64,000 bases of DNA from Bacillota bacterium. Lineage in GTDB: Bacteria > Bacillota > Clostridia > Lachnospirales > Lachnospiraceae. Below, piece after piece: positions 8,688-17,014 of the stretch. The stretch is taken from NCBI GenBank assembly GCA_023411225.1, contig JAEYPA010000183.1, forward strand, positions 4,915 to 68,914, written 5' to 3'. The notes beneath the pieces are model-generated. The model saw only the letters and a program-made list of their open reading frames with translations. It did not search any database and was not told the DNA's origin. Position numbers and translations under genes: made by a program. Each line of letters begins with the position of its first letter. The stretch's first letter is position 1.

Positions 8688-9875
8688 CTAACCTAAGTAA
8701 TCCTTTGCCAGCTTCTCAAATGCACCTAAAGATCTCTTAATCATATCATAATCGACGCAGTATGCAATACGTACATAGCCAGGGCAACCAAAGGCAGAAC
8801 CTGGAACAATAAGAAGGTTATACTTCTTTGCAGCCTGAGCAAAGGCCTTATCATCTGGTTCTAAACTCTTAACAAAGAGATAGAAAGCACCCTGTGGCTT
8901 TACACAGGAATATCCAAGCTTTAATAAACCATTGTAGAAAAGCTCACGGTTACGATTGTAAACTTCCACATCCACTTCAGCATCTATGCACCTTGCAACT
9001 ACTTTTTGAATCAAAGATGGTGCATTAACAAAGCCTAGGATTCGGTTTGCCACATTAGCTGCACCAAACACATCCTCATAATCATCCACTTCATTTGGAA
9101 TTACCAAATATCCGATACGCTCTCCAGGAAGTGACAAGGACTTGCTGTAGGAATAACATACAATTGTATTGTTATAATACTTGGTAAGGTAAGGAACCTC
9201 AACGCCATCATAAGCCAGTTCTCGATATGGCTCATCAGACAAAAGATAAATGGTTGTTCCAAATTCCTTCTCTTTGTCTTCCAACACTTTTGCAATAGCC
9301 TTAATGGTAGTTTCTGAGTACACCACACCAGTTGGATTATTAGGCGTATTCACTATAACTGCCTTAGTATTTACTGTTAAAGCGGCACGAAGACCTTCTA
9401 TATCAGGTTGAAAGCTTGTTGTATCTGGAGCAACCGCAATCAAATTGCAATCATAGTTAGAAACATAGTTCTTATACTCACCAAAGTATGGAGCAAAAGT
9501 TACTACCTCTTCCCCTGGGTTTAGCAAAGTCTTTAAAATAACATTAAGACCACCGGCAGCACCTACAGTCATAATGATATTATTGCTAGAAAAATTGGTC
9601 TCAAACTTCCTGTTTAAGGATTCAGCAATGGTATTACGGACACTTTCATATCCGGAATTTACCATATAACCATGAACCTCCATGGAATTCTCTGAATTCA
9701 AAATATCAATAATCGCCTGTTTTACTTGCTTCGGAGGCTCTACACTTGGATTACCTATACTAAAATCATAGACATTCTCAGCACCAAACTGAGCAGCCAT
9801 CTTTTCTCCTTCTTCAAACATAGCACGAATTATACTACTGTTGGCCACAAGCCCTTTCATCTTATCAGCAATCAT
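8688..9875 (-). CDS. Pyridoxal-phosphate aminotransferase, class I (aspartate-aminotransferase-like)
   Basis: A 395-residue fold-type I aminotransferase. Visible motifs are DFSIGNPSVEPP near residue 37, TVGAAGGLNVIL, NTPNNPTGVVYS near 175, YLLSDEPYRELAYDG near 210 and the PLP lysine in CYSYSKSLSLPGERIGY near 240. The C-terminal substrate Arg lies in CPGYVRIAYCVD. It transfers amino groups between 2-oxo acids and amino acids; exact specificity is unknown. It heads the unit aminotransferase-hisC-receiver and has a good promoter at 9984-10012. Confidence 0.9.
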   Translation of the reverse strand: MIADKMKGLVANSSIIRAMFEEGEKMAAQFGAENVYDFSIGNPSVEPPKQVKQAIIDILNSENSMEVHGYMVNSGYESVRNTIAESLNRKFETNFSSNNIIMTVGAAGGLNVILKTLLNPGEEVVTFAPYFGEYKNYVSNYDCNLIAVAPDTTSFQPDIEGLRAALTVNTKAVIVNTPNNPTGVVYSETTIKAIAKVLEDKEKEFGTTIYLLSDEPYRELAYDGVEVPYLTKYYNNTIVCYSYSKSLSLPGERIGYLVIPNEVDDYEDVFGAANVANRILGFVNAPSLIQKVVARCIDAEVDVEVYNRNRELFYNGLLKLGYSCVKPQGAFYLFVKSLEPDDKAFAQAAKKYNLLIVPGSAFGCPGYVRIAYCVDYDMIKRSLGAFEKLAKDYLG

Positions 9876-9983
9876 CTTTACCCTTCCTTTCTTTTACCTA
9901 GTTTCCTTCATTCTCACTACCTGCCTAAGGTGAGAGTCTTATCTTCTTTCAAGATAAATAATACCAAATTATACCTTTCACCT

Positions 9984-10012
9984 AGTATACACATTGACCT
10001 TCTAGTTTTCAA
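9984..10012 (-). promoter_or_regulatory. Promoter of aminotransferase-hisC-receiver operon
   Basis: On the minus strand TTGAAA (10007-10012), 17-base spacer, TATACT (9984-9989). The leader to the start codon is about 100 bases. It contains a small CTCACC...GGT.GTGAG hairpin. Confidence 0.6.
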
Positions 10013-10048
10013 GTATTAATAGAAACATGGACTTTCTACGATTGAAAT

Positions 10049-10085
10049 AAGCACTAGGGTACAGCAATACTCCCTAGTGCTTTTT
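10049..10085. terminator. Hairpin terminator downstream of the liv/cytidylate-kinase operon
   Basis: AAGCACTAGGG / CCCTAGTGCTT, an 11-bp perfect stem with a 12-base loop. The T-run is better on the plus strand (CTTTTTG) than on the minus strand (CTTATTT), but its position fits termination of the minus-strand operon ending at 10109. Confidence 0.65.
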
Positions 10086-10108
10086 GATAAAACATTACCA
10101 TACAACTT

Positions 10109-10729
10109 TTACTTTAATTTAATATCTAGATATGACTTAATTATTTCCACACCTTTTTCAAAACTTAAAGAGCTGGTATTGACACAAAGGTCATAATTTT
10201 CTGCATTATTCCAATGAGTACCAGTAAAATACTCATAGTAGGCAGCCCTTCTCTTATCTATGGAAATAATCTTCTTCTCTAGCTCTTTGCGGTCCTCTCC
10301 ATACATCTCCTCTAAACGATCAATGCATGCTTTCAACGGTGCATGAACAAACACACGAATCACATTATCCATGTCCTTTAGTATATAATCTGCACAGCGC
10401 CCAACAATTACACAGGATTCACTCTCCGCCAGCTGACGAATTACCTTAGCTTGGTAATTGAACAGATTATCATTGGAAATAAAATCTTCGCTATCAGGTG
10501 GAATCAATTCTCCCTTATAAGTCTTCTTAACGATTTTGTATAAAAGACTATTCTTTACCTGTTCATCAGCTTTGGCAAACAACTGCTCATTGATGCCACT
10601 CTGATCGGATGCCATACGAAGCAATTCCCTGTCATAATAGCCAATTCCTAATTCCTTGGCCAGCATTTGTCCCATAGTACGTCCGCCACTTCCATAACCT
10701 CGGGTAATAGTAATCACATAATTCTTCAT
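10109..10729 (-). CDS. Cytidylate-kinase-like protein, copy 1
   Basis: A 206-residue protein of the cytidylate-kinase-like family (PF13189). The glycine-rich nucleotide loop TRGYGSGGRTMG opens it; GRCADYI near residue 116 and IDKRRAAYYEYF near 160 match the family core. Such proteins resemble CMP kinases, but many are encoded beside unrelated genes and their true substrates are mostly unknown. It lies 11 bases after livF, so it is cotranscribed with a branched-chain amino acid importer. A paralogue at 32333 shares SGGR, NSLLY, CVIVGRCADY and IDKRRA.YY and is likewise cotranscribed with a membrane transporter-like gene. Confidence 0.85.
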   Translation of the reverse strand: MKNYVITITRGYGSGGRTMGQMLAKELGIGYYDRELLRMASDQSGINEQLFAKADEQVKNSLLYKIVKKTYKGELIPPDSEDFISNDNLFNYQAKVIRQLAESESCVIVGRCADYILKDMDNVIRVFVHAPLKACIDRLEEMYGEDRKELEKKIISIDKRRAAYYEYFTGTHWNNAENYDLCVNTSSLSFEKGVEIIKSYLDIKLK

Positions 10730-10740
10730 ACTTACGCCTC

Positions 10741-11451
10741 CTATTCTCCCAAATAAGCTTTTTTTACTGAAGCATTATTCATCATTTCCTTGGCATCACC
10801 AGAAAGAACAATTTTCCCAGTTTCTAATACATATGCACGATTAGCAATCTCTAATGCTTTCTTTGCATTCTGCTCTACCAATAGAACAGTAGTTCCACTT
10901 GCACTAATTTCTTTTATTATATCAAAGATTTCACTAACGAAAATTGGAGAAAGTCCCATGGATGGTTCATCCATAAGGATTATTCTTGGCTTTGACATCA
11001 GTGCTCGGCCAATTGCAAGCATCTGCTGTTCCCCACCACTCAAAGTTCCTCCTGTCTGGTTTTTTCTCTCTTCCAAACGTGGGAATCTCTTATACACCAT
11101 CTTAAGAGAATCCTCAATTTCTTTCTGGTTTGTTCTTGTAAATGCACCCATACGAAGATTTTCTAATACTGTTAATTCTGCAAAAATACGCCTGCCTTCT
11201 GGAACATGTGCCATTCCCATAGATACAATCTTATGGGCTGGTACCTTTGTCAATTCCTTACCATTGTATACAATAGAGCCTTTTTTGGCATTTACCAATC
11301 CGGTAATTGTATGTAAGGTTGTTGTCTTACCAGCACCATTGGCACCTATTAGGGCAATAACCTCACCTTCATTAACTTCAAAGGATATACCTTTAATTGC
11401 CTGAATTACTCCGTAATAAACTTCCAAATCTTTTACAGTTAATAAACTCAT
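10741..11451 (-). CDS. livF: Branched-chain amino acid ABC transporter ATP-binding protein LivF
   Basis: A 236-residue ABC ATPase. Walker A GANGAGKTT is near residue 32, the LivF-type VPEGRRIFAELTV near 88, signature LSGGEQQML near 137, Walker B RIILMDEPSMGLSP near 155 and switch region LLVEQNAKKAL near 187. VEQNA is typical of LivF as opposed to the IEHDM of LivG. It powers uptake together with LivG. It starts 9 bases after livG ends. Confidence 0.95.
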   Translation of the reverse strand: MSLLTVKDLEVYYGVIQAIKGISFEVNEGEVIALIGANGAGKTTTLHTITGLVNAKKGSIVYNGKELTKVPAHKIVSMGMAHVPEGRRIFAELTVLENLRMGAFTRTNQKEIEDSLKMVYKRFPRLEERKNQTGGTLSGGEQQMLAIGRALMSKPRIILMDEPSMGLSPIFVSEIFDIIKEISASGTTVLLVEQNAKKALEIANRAYVLETGKIVLSGDAKEMMNNASVKKAYLGE

Positions 11452-11460
11452 GGCAACCTC

Positions 11461-12216
11461 CTATTCTCCTAAATATGCAGTAATTACTGCTGGGTCGTTT
11501 AATACCTCCTCTGGTTTACCTGCAGTCAGCACTGTACCAAAATTAAGTACAGTAATCTCCTCACAAATTCCAGAAACAAGATTCATATCATGTTCGATAA
11601 GTAGGATTGTTACATCAAATTTATCACGAACTAAACGTATGGTATCCATAAGTTCTAATGTTTCATTTGGATTCATACCTGCAGCAGGCTCATCTAATAG
11701 TAACAGTTTTGGCTCAGTAGCAAGTGCTCTGGCAATCTCCAATTTTCTTTGCTTACCATAAGGTAGATTACTTGCTAATACATCGGCATAACCATCCAGA
11801 CCAAATACTTGAAGAATCTCCATGGCCTTAGTATCCATAGTGGACTCCTTTTTCAACACTGGAAACTTCAATACACCTGCAAACATGCTATATGGATGTT
11901 TATTATAAAAACCAACTTTAACATTATCTAATACTGTCATCTTTCCAAACAGACGAATATTCTGAAAGGTTCTTGCAATACCATTATGACAAATGGTATG
12001 TGGTTTCATTCCCACTACACTTTTTCCATCTAGATGAATAGAACCATCTGTTGGCTTGTATACACCAGTAAGAAGATTAAAGATAGTTGTCTTTCCGGCC
12101 CCATTTGGTCCAATTAGACCATATAACGCACCTTTTTCAATAGATACATTGAATTTATCTACTGCTCGTAACCCACCAAAGGAGATACCTAGATTCTTTA
12201 CCTCTAATAATGCCAT
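11461..12216 (-). CDS. livG: Branched-chain amino acid ABC transporter ATP-binding protein LivG
   Basis: A 251-residue ABC ATPase. Walker A GPNGAGKTT near residue 36, the LivG pattern IARTFQNIRLFGKMTVLDNV near 85, the signature-region LPYGKQRKLEIARAL near 153, Walker B LLLLDEPAAGMNP near 171 and LLIEHDMNLV near 205 are all present. It pairs with LivF and the LivHM permease. Spacing to livM is 2 bases, so the genes are tightly coupled. Confidence 0.95.
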   Translation of the reverse strand: MALLEVKNLGISFGGLRAVDKFNVSIEKGALYGLIGPNGAGKTTIFNLLTGVYKPTDGSIHLDGKSVVGMKPHTICHNGIARTFQNIRLFGKMTVLDNVKVGFYNKHPYSMFAGVLKFPVLKKESTMDTKAMEILQVFGLDGYADVLASNLPYGKQRKLEIARALATEPKLLLLDEPAAGMNPNETLELMDTIRLVRDKFDVTILLIEHDMNLVSGICEEITVLNFGTVLTAGKPEEVLNDPAVITAYLGE

Positions 12217-12218
12217 AT

Positions 12219-13229
12219 CTATGCCTCCTCCCTTTTCTTCTTAAATTTTAACTTTGAGAAGCTTGGAAGCTTTCCACTATCCGTTAAGCGTTTTTTCAAT
12301 TTAGAATGGTTAAAAATCATAATAATAATTAATGCCAGAGAATAAATAAGCATACGGTAATCACCGATTACACGTAACATCTCAGGTAATAATACTATTA
12401 CTATAACTGAAATAATGGAACCTTTTATACTACCCAGTCCACCTAAAACAGCTATCAATAGAATGTTGATGGACATATTGTAATCAAAATAGCTTGGCTT
12501 AATAATATTTAAGTTATGTGCATAAATTACGCCTGCTACACCTGCAAAAAATGCGGAAATAACAAAAGTAATGATTTTAATCTTATTAATTGGAACGCCG
12601 GTTGCCTCAGCAGCAATCTCATTATCACGTACAGCACGAATGGCACGACCAAGTCTTGTCTTGATCAGACAGGACATAAAGATAACGCATACTACGACAA
12701 TAATGTATATAAACAGATAATGTTGTTTACTGGTATAGTAAGTCGAATTCTTAAGTCCCTGAGGTCCACCGGTAATGTTTTCCATATAGTTGAAAATGGA
12801 TTTTATAATTTCACCTAAAGCAAGAGTTACAATAGCAAGATAATCCCCACTTAATCTGATTACAGCAAGTCTAAAGAAGAAACTTAAGATTGCCGCACAG
12901 ATTCCACCTGCAAGCATAGCAACCATAATGGATGGGAACCAACCCAAGTTCAAATTTAAAGTGATTAAGGAGCTGATATAGGCTCCACAGGACATAAATG
13001 CCGCATGTCCTAAAGTAAGTTCACCTAAGAAACCACTAATCAGATTAAGAGAAACCGTTAGTATCACATAATAGCCAAGCTGTGGCAGTAAATTTATGTA
13101 CTGACGATTTAAAACTCCCATTTCCACAAGAAGAATTAGAAGAACTCCAATTGCTGTCGCAATTACAGTATTTTTTATTATGCTAATAAATAATCTTTTT
13201 CTATTATTTTTATAAATATTAGTATCCAC
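12219..13229 (-). CDS. livM: Branched-chain amino acid ABC transporter permease LivM
   Basis: A 336-residue membrane protein with about nine hydrophobic segments. GYYVILTVSLNLISGFLGELTLGHAAFM near residue 50 (cited in parts), LSGDYLAIVTLALGEI, ITGGPQGLKN and RAIRAVRDNEIAAEATG identify LivM. The basic C-terminal tail (KLKFKKKREE) is cytoplasmic. With LivH it forms the translocation path for leucine, isoleucine and valine. It lies 10 bases after livH. Confidence 0.95.
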   Translation of the reverse strand: MDTNIYKNNRKRLFISIIKNTVIATAIGVLLILLVEMGVLNRQYINLLPQLGYYVILTVSLNLISGFLGELTLGHAAFMSCGAYISSLITLNLNLGWFPSIMVAMLAGGICAAILSFFFRLAVIRLSGDYLAIVTLALGEIIKSIFNYMENITGGPQGLKNSTYYTSKQHYLFIYIIVVVCVIFMSCLIKTRLGRAIRAVRDNEIAAEATGVPINKIKIITFVISAFFAGVAGVIYAHNLNIIKPSYFDYNMSINILLIAVLGGLGSIKGSIISVIVIVLLPEMLRVIGDYRMLIYSLALIIIMIFNHSKLKKRLTDSGKLPSFSKLKFKKKREEA

Positions 13230-13239
13230 GTTCTTCCAC

Positions 13240-14124
13240 CTACACTTTCTCTGCTCTCTTTGAGCCCAGTAATCCTGTAGGCATAAATAACAATACTAAA
13301 ATCAGAATACCAAATACAATAGCATCTAATAATGTAGTACTGATATAAGCCTTAGTCATTGCTTCTAATAATCCAAGTCCTATACCACCAATCATGGCAC
13401 CTGGAACACTTCCGATACCACCGATAACGGCTGCAACAAAGGCTTTAATACCTGGAAGAGCACCCATAGTAGGCTGAATGGTTTGATACTGACATACATA
13501 TAGAATACCGGCAACACCGGCTAGGGCTGAACCAATAGCGAACGTAATGGAAATAATTCTGTTTGAATTGATTCCCATTAAAGTAGCTGCTCCCTTGTCT
13601 TCAGACACAGCACGCATTGCACTACCTAATCTTGTCTTTTTAATAAATACATTTAATACAATCATTACCACTACCGTAATTACAATTGTGGTAATAGTCG
13701 TATATGAAATAGTAATCTTCCCTACAGTAACACCTCCTGTTGGGATTAATGATGTAACTGTTTTTGGATTTGCACCGAATATCGTCTGGCATAAATTCTC
13801 CAGGAAATAGCTGACACCGATTGCTGTAATCAACACTGCTAATGTCGGAGCATTACGTAAAGGTTTATAGGCCACTTTTTCAATTGCAACACCCAAAATA
13901 CCACATATAACGACTGCCAGAATAATAGTCAGCCATATAGGCATTCCGCTAACCCCAGCACACACAGCTACTGTGTATGCTCCAACCATGATAATATCTC
14001 CATGTGCAAAGTTAATCATCTTGGCAATTCCATATACCATGGTATAACCTAACGCAATCAATGCATATAAGCTTCCTGAGGTCAACCCATTAATAATATT
14101 TTCTAAAAAATCCTGCATAACCAC
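13240..14124 (-). CDS. livH: Branched-chain amino acid ABC transporter permease LivH
   Basis: A 294-residue membrane protein. NGLTSGSLYALIALGYTMVYGIAKMINFAHGDI near residue 12 (cited in parts), the MRAVSEDKGAATLMGIN coupling region and the VIGGIGSVPGAMIGG stretch near the C-terminus are LivH hallmarks. It follows livK after a 219-base gap that carries two stem-loops (see separate entries). They probably lower livH-M-G-F expression relative to livK. Confidence 0.95.
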   Translation of the reverse strand: MVMQDFLENIINGLTSGSLYALIALGYTMVYGIAKMINFAHGDIIMVGAYTVAVCAGVSGMPIWLTIILAVVICGILGVAIEKVAYKPLRNAPTLAVLITAIGVSYFLENLCQTIFGANPKTVTSLIPTGGVTVGKITISYTTITTIVITVVVMIVLNVFIKKTRLGSAMRAVSEDKGAATLMGINSNRIISITFAIGSALAGVAGILYVCQYQTIQPTMGALPGIKAFVAAVIGGIGSVPGAMIGGIGLGLLEAMTKAYISTTLLDAIVFGILILVLLFMPTGLLGSKRAEKV

Positions 14125-14146
14125 ACCTCTTTTGCTTAGTTTAAAT

Positions 14147-14264
14147 GCAACTGCGAATATAGCATATGATTGCTATAATTAGGACACGTTATGACAACAT
14201 TATTAAAGATTCATTTAATATGTACTAATTATAGCAATCACTACGTTCAGTGATTCCGCAATTG
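14147..14264 (-). repeat. Long inverted repeat between livK and livH
   Basis: A perfect 15-bp inverted repeat, GATTGCTATAATTAG (14168-14182) and its complement at 14225-14239, is flanked by imperfectly matching outer arms (14147-14158 with 14253-14264, CAACTGCGAAT against CAATTGCGGAAT). The whole can fold into a long stem of about 35 positions with an internal loop, some 25 bases upstream of livH. No T-run follows, so it is not a classical terminator. Confidence 0.75.
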
Positions 14265-14270
14265 AAAAGT

Positions 14271-14307
14271 GAATGAACGAAAGGAAATCAAGACCTTCCG
14301 TTCATTC
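14271..14307 (-). terminator. Stem-loop after livK (partial terminator or mRNA stabiliser)
   Basis: GAATGAACG / CGTTCATTC is a 9-bp perfect outer stem extended by an inner AAGG/CCTT. It lies 37-73 bases downstream of the livK stop. It is followed on the minus strand by ACTTTTCAA, a weak T-tract, so partial termination or 3'-end protection of livK mRNA is more likely than full stop. Confidence 0.65.
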
Positions 14308-14343
14308 CTTTATATTAATAACTATAACATTGGTTTCAACTAC

Positions 14344-15525
14344 TTATTTAGCAGTATACTTTCCATCCTTGATTACTACAAATTGTGCTTCCTTATTAGG
14401 TTCACCGTCTGCTGTGAATGTCATAGTTCCTGTAACACCTTCCACAGTAATCTCTGTCATAGCCTTAATCATTTCACTTGAATCTATGGATCCAGCTTTT
14501 TCTACTGCTGCTTTAAAAGTATATACAGTATCATACCCATCTGCTGCAAACTGGTCAGGAGTTGCCTTATATGCTGCTTCATAAGCCTTTACAAATTTCT
14601 GAATCTTTTCGTCTGGGTTAGAGGAAAGAAATGGGCTTAAGAAAATTGCACCTTCTAGTACAGCTTTATCCTGAACCTGATCAATAACGCCATCCCAACC
14701 ATCACCGCCTAGGAATGGAAGTTTTATTCCTTTAGCAGCTGCCTGAGTAGTAATTAAACCAGCTTCCTTATAGTAGGAAGGTACGAAGATACACTGAGCA
14801 TCTGTACTTTTAATCTTTGTCAACTGTGTATTGAAGTCAACATCATTGGCATTGAAACCTTCTTCAGCAACTACTTCTCCACCTAAATTCTTAACTTCTT
14901 CAACAAAAGCATCCTTCATACCTGAACTGTAAGGATCAGAGTTGTTGAAAATAACAGCAACTTTCTTATAGTTCAAATCACTTACTGCAAGTTTAGCCAT
15001 TGTCTTACCCTGAAGTGGATCTGTGAAGCAAAGTCTGAAGTTATTATCATTCTTTGTACATTCCTGAGCAGATCCAGATGGTGTAATCTGAAGCATATTA
15101 TCCTGCTTAGTTAAATCAGTAATGGCAATACATGCGTCACTTGTTACAGCTCCCATAATAACATTAGCCTTGTCAGCTAAAGCGTTGTAAGCATTTGGAG
15201 ATTTTTCTGCACTTGCTTCATCATCTTCAAATTGTAACTCAACCTTAAGAGTCTTATCTCCTACTTTGATGCCACCTGCATCGTTGATTTCTTTTACAGC
15301 AACCTCAGCACCCTGCTTAACACTAGTGCCATAAACAGCTGCGTCCTTGGTAAGAGGTCCAATACCACCAATTACAAATGTACCAGAATCGGAACCTTTA
15401 TCAGAGGATCCATTATCTGGGGCAGCGCTTCCTTTACTGGTGCTACCTCCATTAGCCGAGCCACAGCTAGCTAATGAGGTAATCATAGCTACAACAAGCA
15501 CTAAACTAAGAATCTTCTTCTTCAT
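14344..15525 (-). CDS. livK: Branched-chain amino acid ABC transporter substrate-binding lipoprotein
   Basis: A 393-residue type I periplasmic-binding-like protein. The lipoprotein signal peptide ends in LASC with the lipidated Cys at 21, followed by a Ser/Gly/Lys-rich linker. Mature-domain motifs typical of the LivJ/LivK family include FVIGGIGPLTKDAAVYGTS, the AVKEINDAGGI segment and TPSGSAQECT. It captures branched-chain or related amino acids outside the membrane and hands them to LivHM. It is the first gene of the operon, with an AAGGAGG ribosome binding site and a long structured leader. Confidence 0.93.
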   Translation of the reverse strand: MKKKILSLVLVVAMITSLASCGSANGGSTSKGSAAPDNGSSDKGSDSGTFVIGGIGPLTKDAAVYGTSVKQGAEVAVKEINDAGGIKVGDKTLKVELQFEDDEASAEKSPNAYNALADKANVIMGAVTSDACIAITDLTKQDNMLQITPSGSAQECTKNDNNFRLCFTDPLQGKTMAKLAVSDLNYKKVAVIFNNSDPYSSGMKDAFVEEVKNLGGEVVAEEGFNANDVDFNTQLTKIKSTDAQCIFVPSYYKEAGLITTQAAAKGIKLPFLGGDGWDGVIDQVQDKAVLEGAIFLSPFLSSNPDEKIQKFVKAYEAAYKATPDQFAADGYDTVYTFKAAVEKAGSIDSSEMIKAMTEITVEGVTGTMTFTADGEPNKEAQFVVIKDGKYTAK

Positions 15526-15545
15526 ATTCTTTTTCCTCCTTCTAT

Positions 15546-15569
15546 CTAAGTCTTCCTTCTAAGACTTAG
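15546..15569 (-). promoter_or_regulatory. Hairpin immediately upstream of the livK ribosome binding site
   Basis: CTAAGTCTT / AAGACTTAG, a 9-bp perfect stem with a 6-base loop in the livK leader, ending about 7 bases before the AAGGAGG sequence. It could stabilise the mRNA 5' region or modulate ribosome access. Confidence 0.6.
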
Positions 15570-15596
15570 TGAATTGCAATTTATAGAACTAACTTT

Positions 15597-15653
15597 TTTT
15601 GATAACCATATGATTTATGTATAATATGAAGAACCATATTATCATTATCAAAA
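15597..15653 (-). promoter_or_regulatory. Nested inverted repeats in the livK leader
   Basis: Outer arms TTTTGATAA (15597-15605) and TTATCAAAA (15645-15653) enclose a perfect 8-bp repeat ATAATATG / CATATTAT (15621-15642). It lies in the transcribed leader if the promoter at 15694-15723 is right. It may be an RNA structure or a repressor operator. It does not match the CodY consensus. Confidence 0.5.
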
Positions 15654-15693
15654 CAAGTCAGAAACTATCAATAAATAAAATAACTCGTGTACA

Positions 15694-15723
15694 ATAATAT
15701 CACAGAAGCCCTTTGTTTATCAA
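15694..15723 (-). promoter_or_regulatory. Candidate promoter of the liv operon
   Basis: On the minus strand TTGATA (15718-15723), 18-base spacer, TATTAT (15694-15699). It would give a leader of about 160 bases. Together with the leader structures and the zinc-ribbon gene's terminator (15804-15842), this accounts for the whole 350-base gap 15526-15875; no ORF of note is seen there. Confidence 0.5.
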
Positions 15724-15803
15724 GGAATAAATCAATTATTTTAACAAACTAAAGTAATAACTTAGAAAAGTATTGATATAACACTATTTTTATAACAAAG
15801 TAA

Positions 15804-15842
15804 CAAAAAAACCCAATCAACAATAGTAATCAACTGGGTTTC
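15804..15842 (-). terminator. Terminator of the zinc-ribbon gene
   Basis: AAACCCA / TGGGTTT stem followed by TTTT on the minus strand, 34 bases beyond the zinc-ribbon stop codon. Confidence 0.7.
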
Positions 15843-15875
15843 TTTTATCACATATAAACAAGTCTATAGCTTATA

Positions 15876-16127
15876 TCAATCTGAGGGCTTTAACTCACCA
15901 CCACATTTATGACAATAATCGAGGCCTTCAATAGTAATTCCTCCACAGTCTGGGCAGATAATATGGGCCGGTTTAATCTCAACCTCCACAATTTCATAAT
16001 CTGTCTCAGCCTGACTGTCTTCTACCTGCTTATCTAATTCTTTTGATGCAAGAAACATAGTCGCCTGTTGGTTATCTACACTATTACGCCCCTTAAGCTT
16101 TACATTCCTTCTAATAAGCCATTTCAT
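15876..16127 (-). CDS. Small zinc-ribbon protein
   Basis: An 83-residue protein with a basic N-terminus (KWLIRRNVKLKGR), an acidic middle and a C-terminal treble-type zinc ribbon: C58-x2-C61 and C72-x2-C75 (CPDCGG...CHKCGGELKP). A GGGGGAG ribosome binding site supports the start. It has its own terminator. Nothing in the context gives a function; such ribbons often mediate protein or nucleic-acid contacts. It is hypothetical beyond the metal-binding fold. Confidence 0.75.
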   Translation of the reverse strand: MKWLIRRNVKLKGRNSVDNQQATMFLASKELDKQVEDSQAETDYEIVEVEIKPAHIICPDCGGITIEGLDYCHKCGGELKPSD

Positions 16128-16213
16128 CTGTACTCCCCCTGAGATAATAGATTATTTCCTTGTATTATATTATATTCTCTGCCCTCATTGAATTCAAGAG
16201 CTGAGTTGGACAA

Positions 16214-16894
16214 TTAATAATTCAAATTCCCAGTACTTCGGTATTTCACCATCAAATCTCGAAAAATCTCTCCTGTAGTTGGTGGAGTATACGTAATGGC
16301 GTTGGCTCCAGCATCAATGGTTCTTAGTATGGTTTCATCTGTAGGACCACCTGTGGCAATTATAGGAACCTCAGGAAAATTCTTTCTTATATGTCTTACA
16401 ATCGCAACAGTATTAACTCCACCCGACACATTAAGTATAGAGGCTCCAGCTTCCAGACGCTTTCCGATATCCGTCTCATCTGTAGCCACTGTAATAACGA
16501 TTGGAATCTCGATCTTATCCCTAAGATAAGCAATGGTTTCATTTGGTGTAGGAGCATTGACTACCACTCCCATTGCTCCTTGAAACTCCGCATCCTCTGC
16601 CAGATTAGTTACACGTTTACCCGTAGTAGTGCCTCCTCCCACTCCACAAAAAACAGGTACATCTGAACAATTAATAATGGAATGAGTAATGATTGGCTGT
16701 GGAGTAAACGGGTATACTGCTATTACCGCATTTGCATTACAGTTACGAATAGTAGCAACATCTGTTGAGAATACCAAAGACTTTATTAATTTACCAAATA
16801 TTCTGATGCCACTGACCTGCTCTATTACCTTTGGTACACGAATCATATGTTTACGTAGGTTACCTTCGATTTCAGGTACAAATTGTTCGCTCAT
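16214..16894 (-). CDS. TIM-barrel protein of unknown substrate (annotated as hydrolase in related genomes)
   Basis: A 226-residue alpha/beta barrel. Strand-turn motifs repeat through the chain: VFCGVGGGTTTGKRV near residue 81, GVVVNAPTPNETI near 109, VITVATDETDIGKRLEAGASILNVSGG near 132 (cited in parts) and IIATGGPTDETI near 185. C-terminal glycine-rich turns resemble the phosphate-binding loops of ribulose-phosphate-binding barrels such as HisF, TrpC and ThiE. The likely ligand is a phosphorylated compound, but no catalytic residue can be named. No pathway neighbours help. I am sure of the fold, not the function. Confidence 0.65.
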   Translation of the reverse strand: MSEQFVPEIEGNLRKHMIRVPKVIEQVSGIRIFGKLIKSLVFSTDVATIRNCNANAVIAVYPFTPQPIITHSIINCSDVPVFCGVGGGTTTGKRVTNLAEDAEFQGAMGVVVNAPTPNETIAYLRDKIEIPIVITVATDETDIGKRLEAGASILNVSGGVNTVAIVRHIRKNFPEVPIIATGGPTDETILRTIDAGANAITYTPPTTGEIFRDLMVKYRSTGNLNY

Positions 16895-17014
16895 ATGTCG
16901 TTCACTCTCTTTCTACGGCTTCTTAAAATCTTTATATACATATCTTACAAATCTCATTATAAATAGATTTTTATAAATAAACAAGTAAATCTAATATATC
17001 AAATATCCCTTTTT

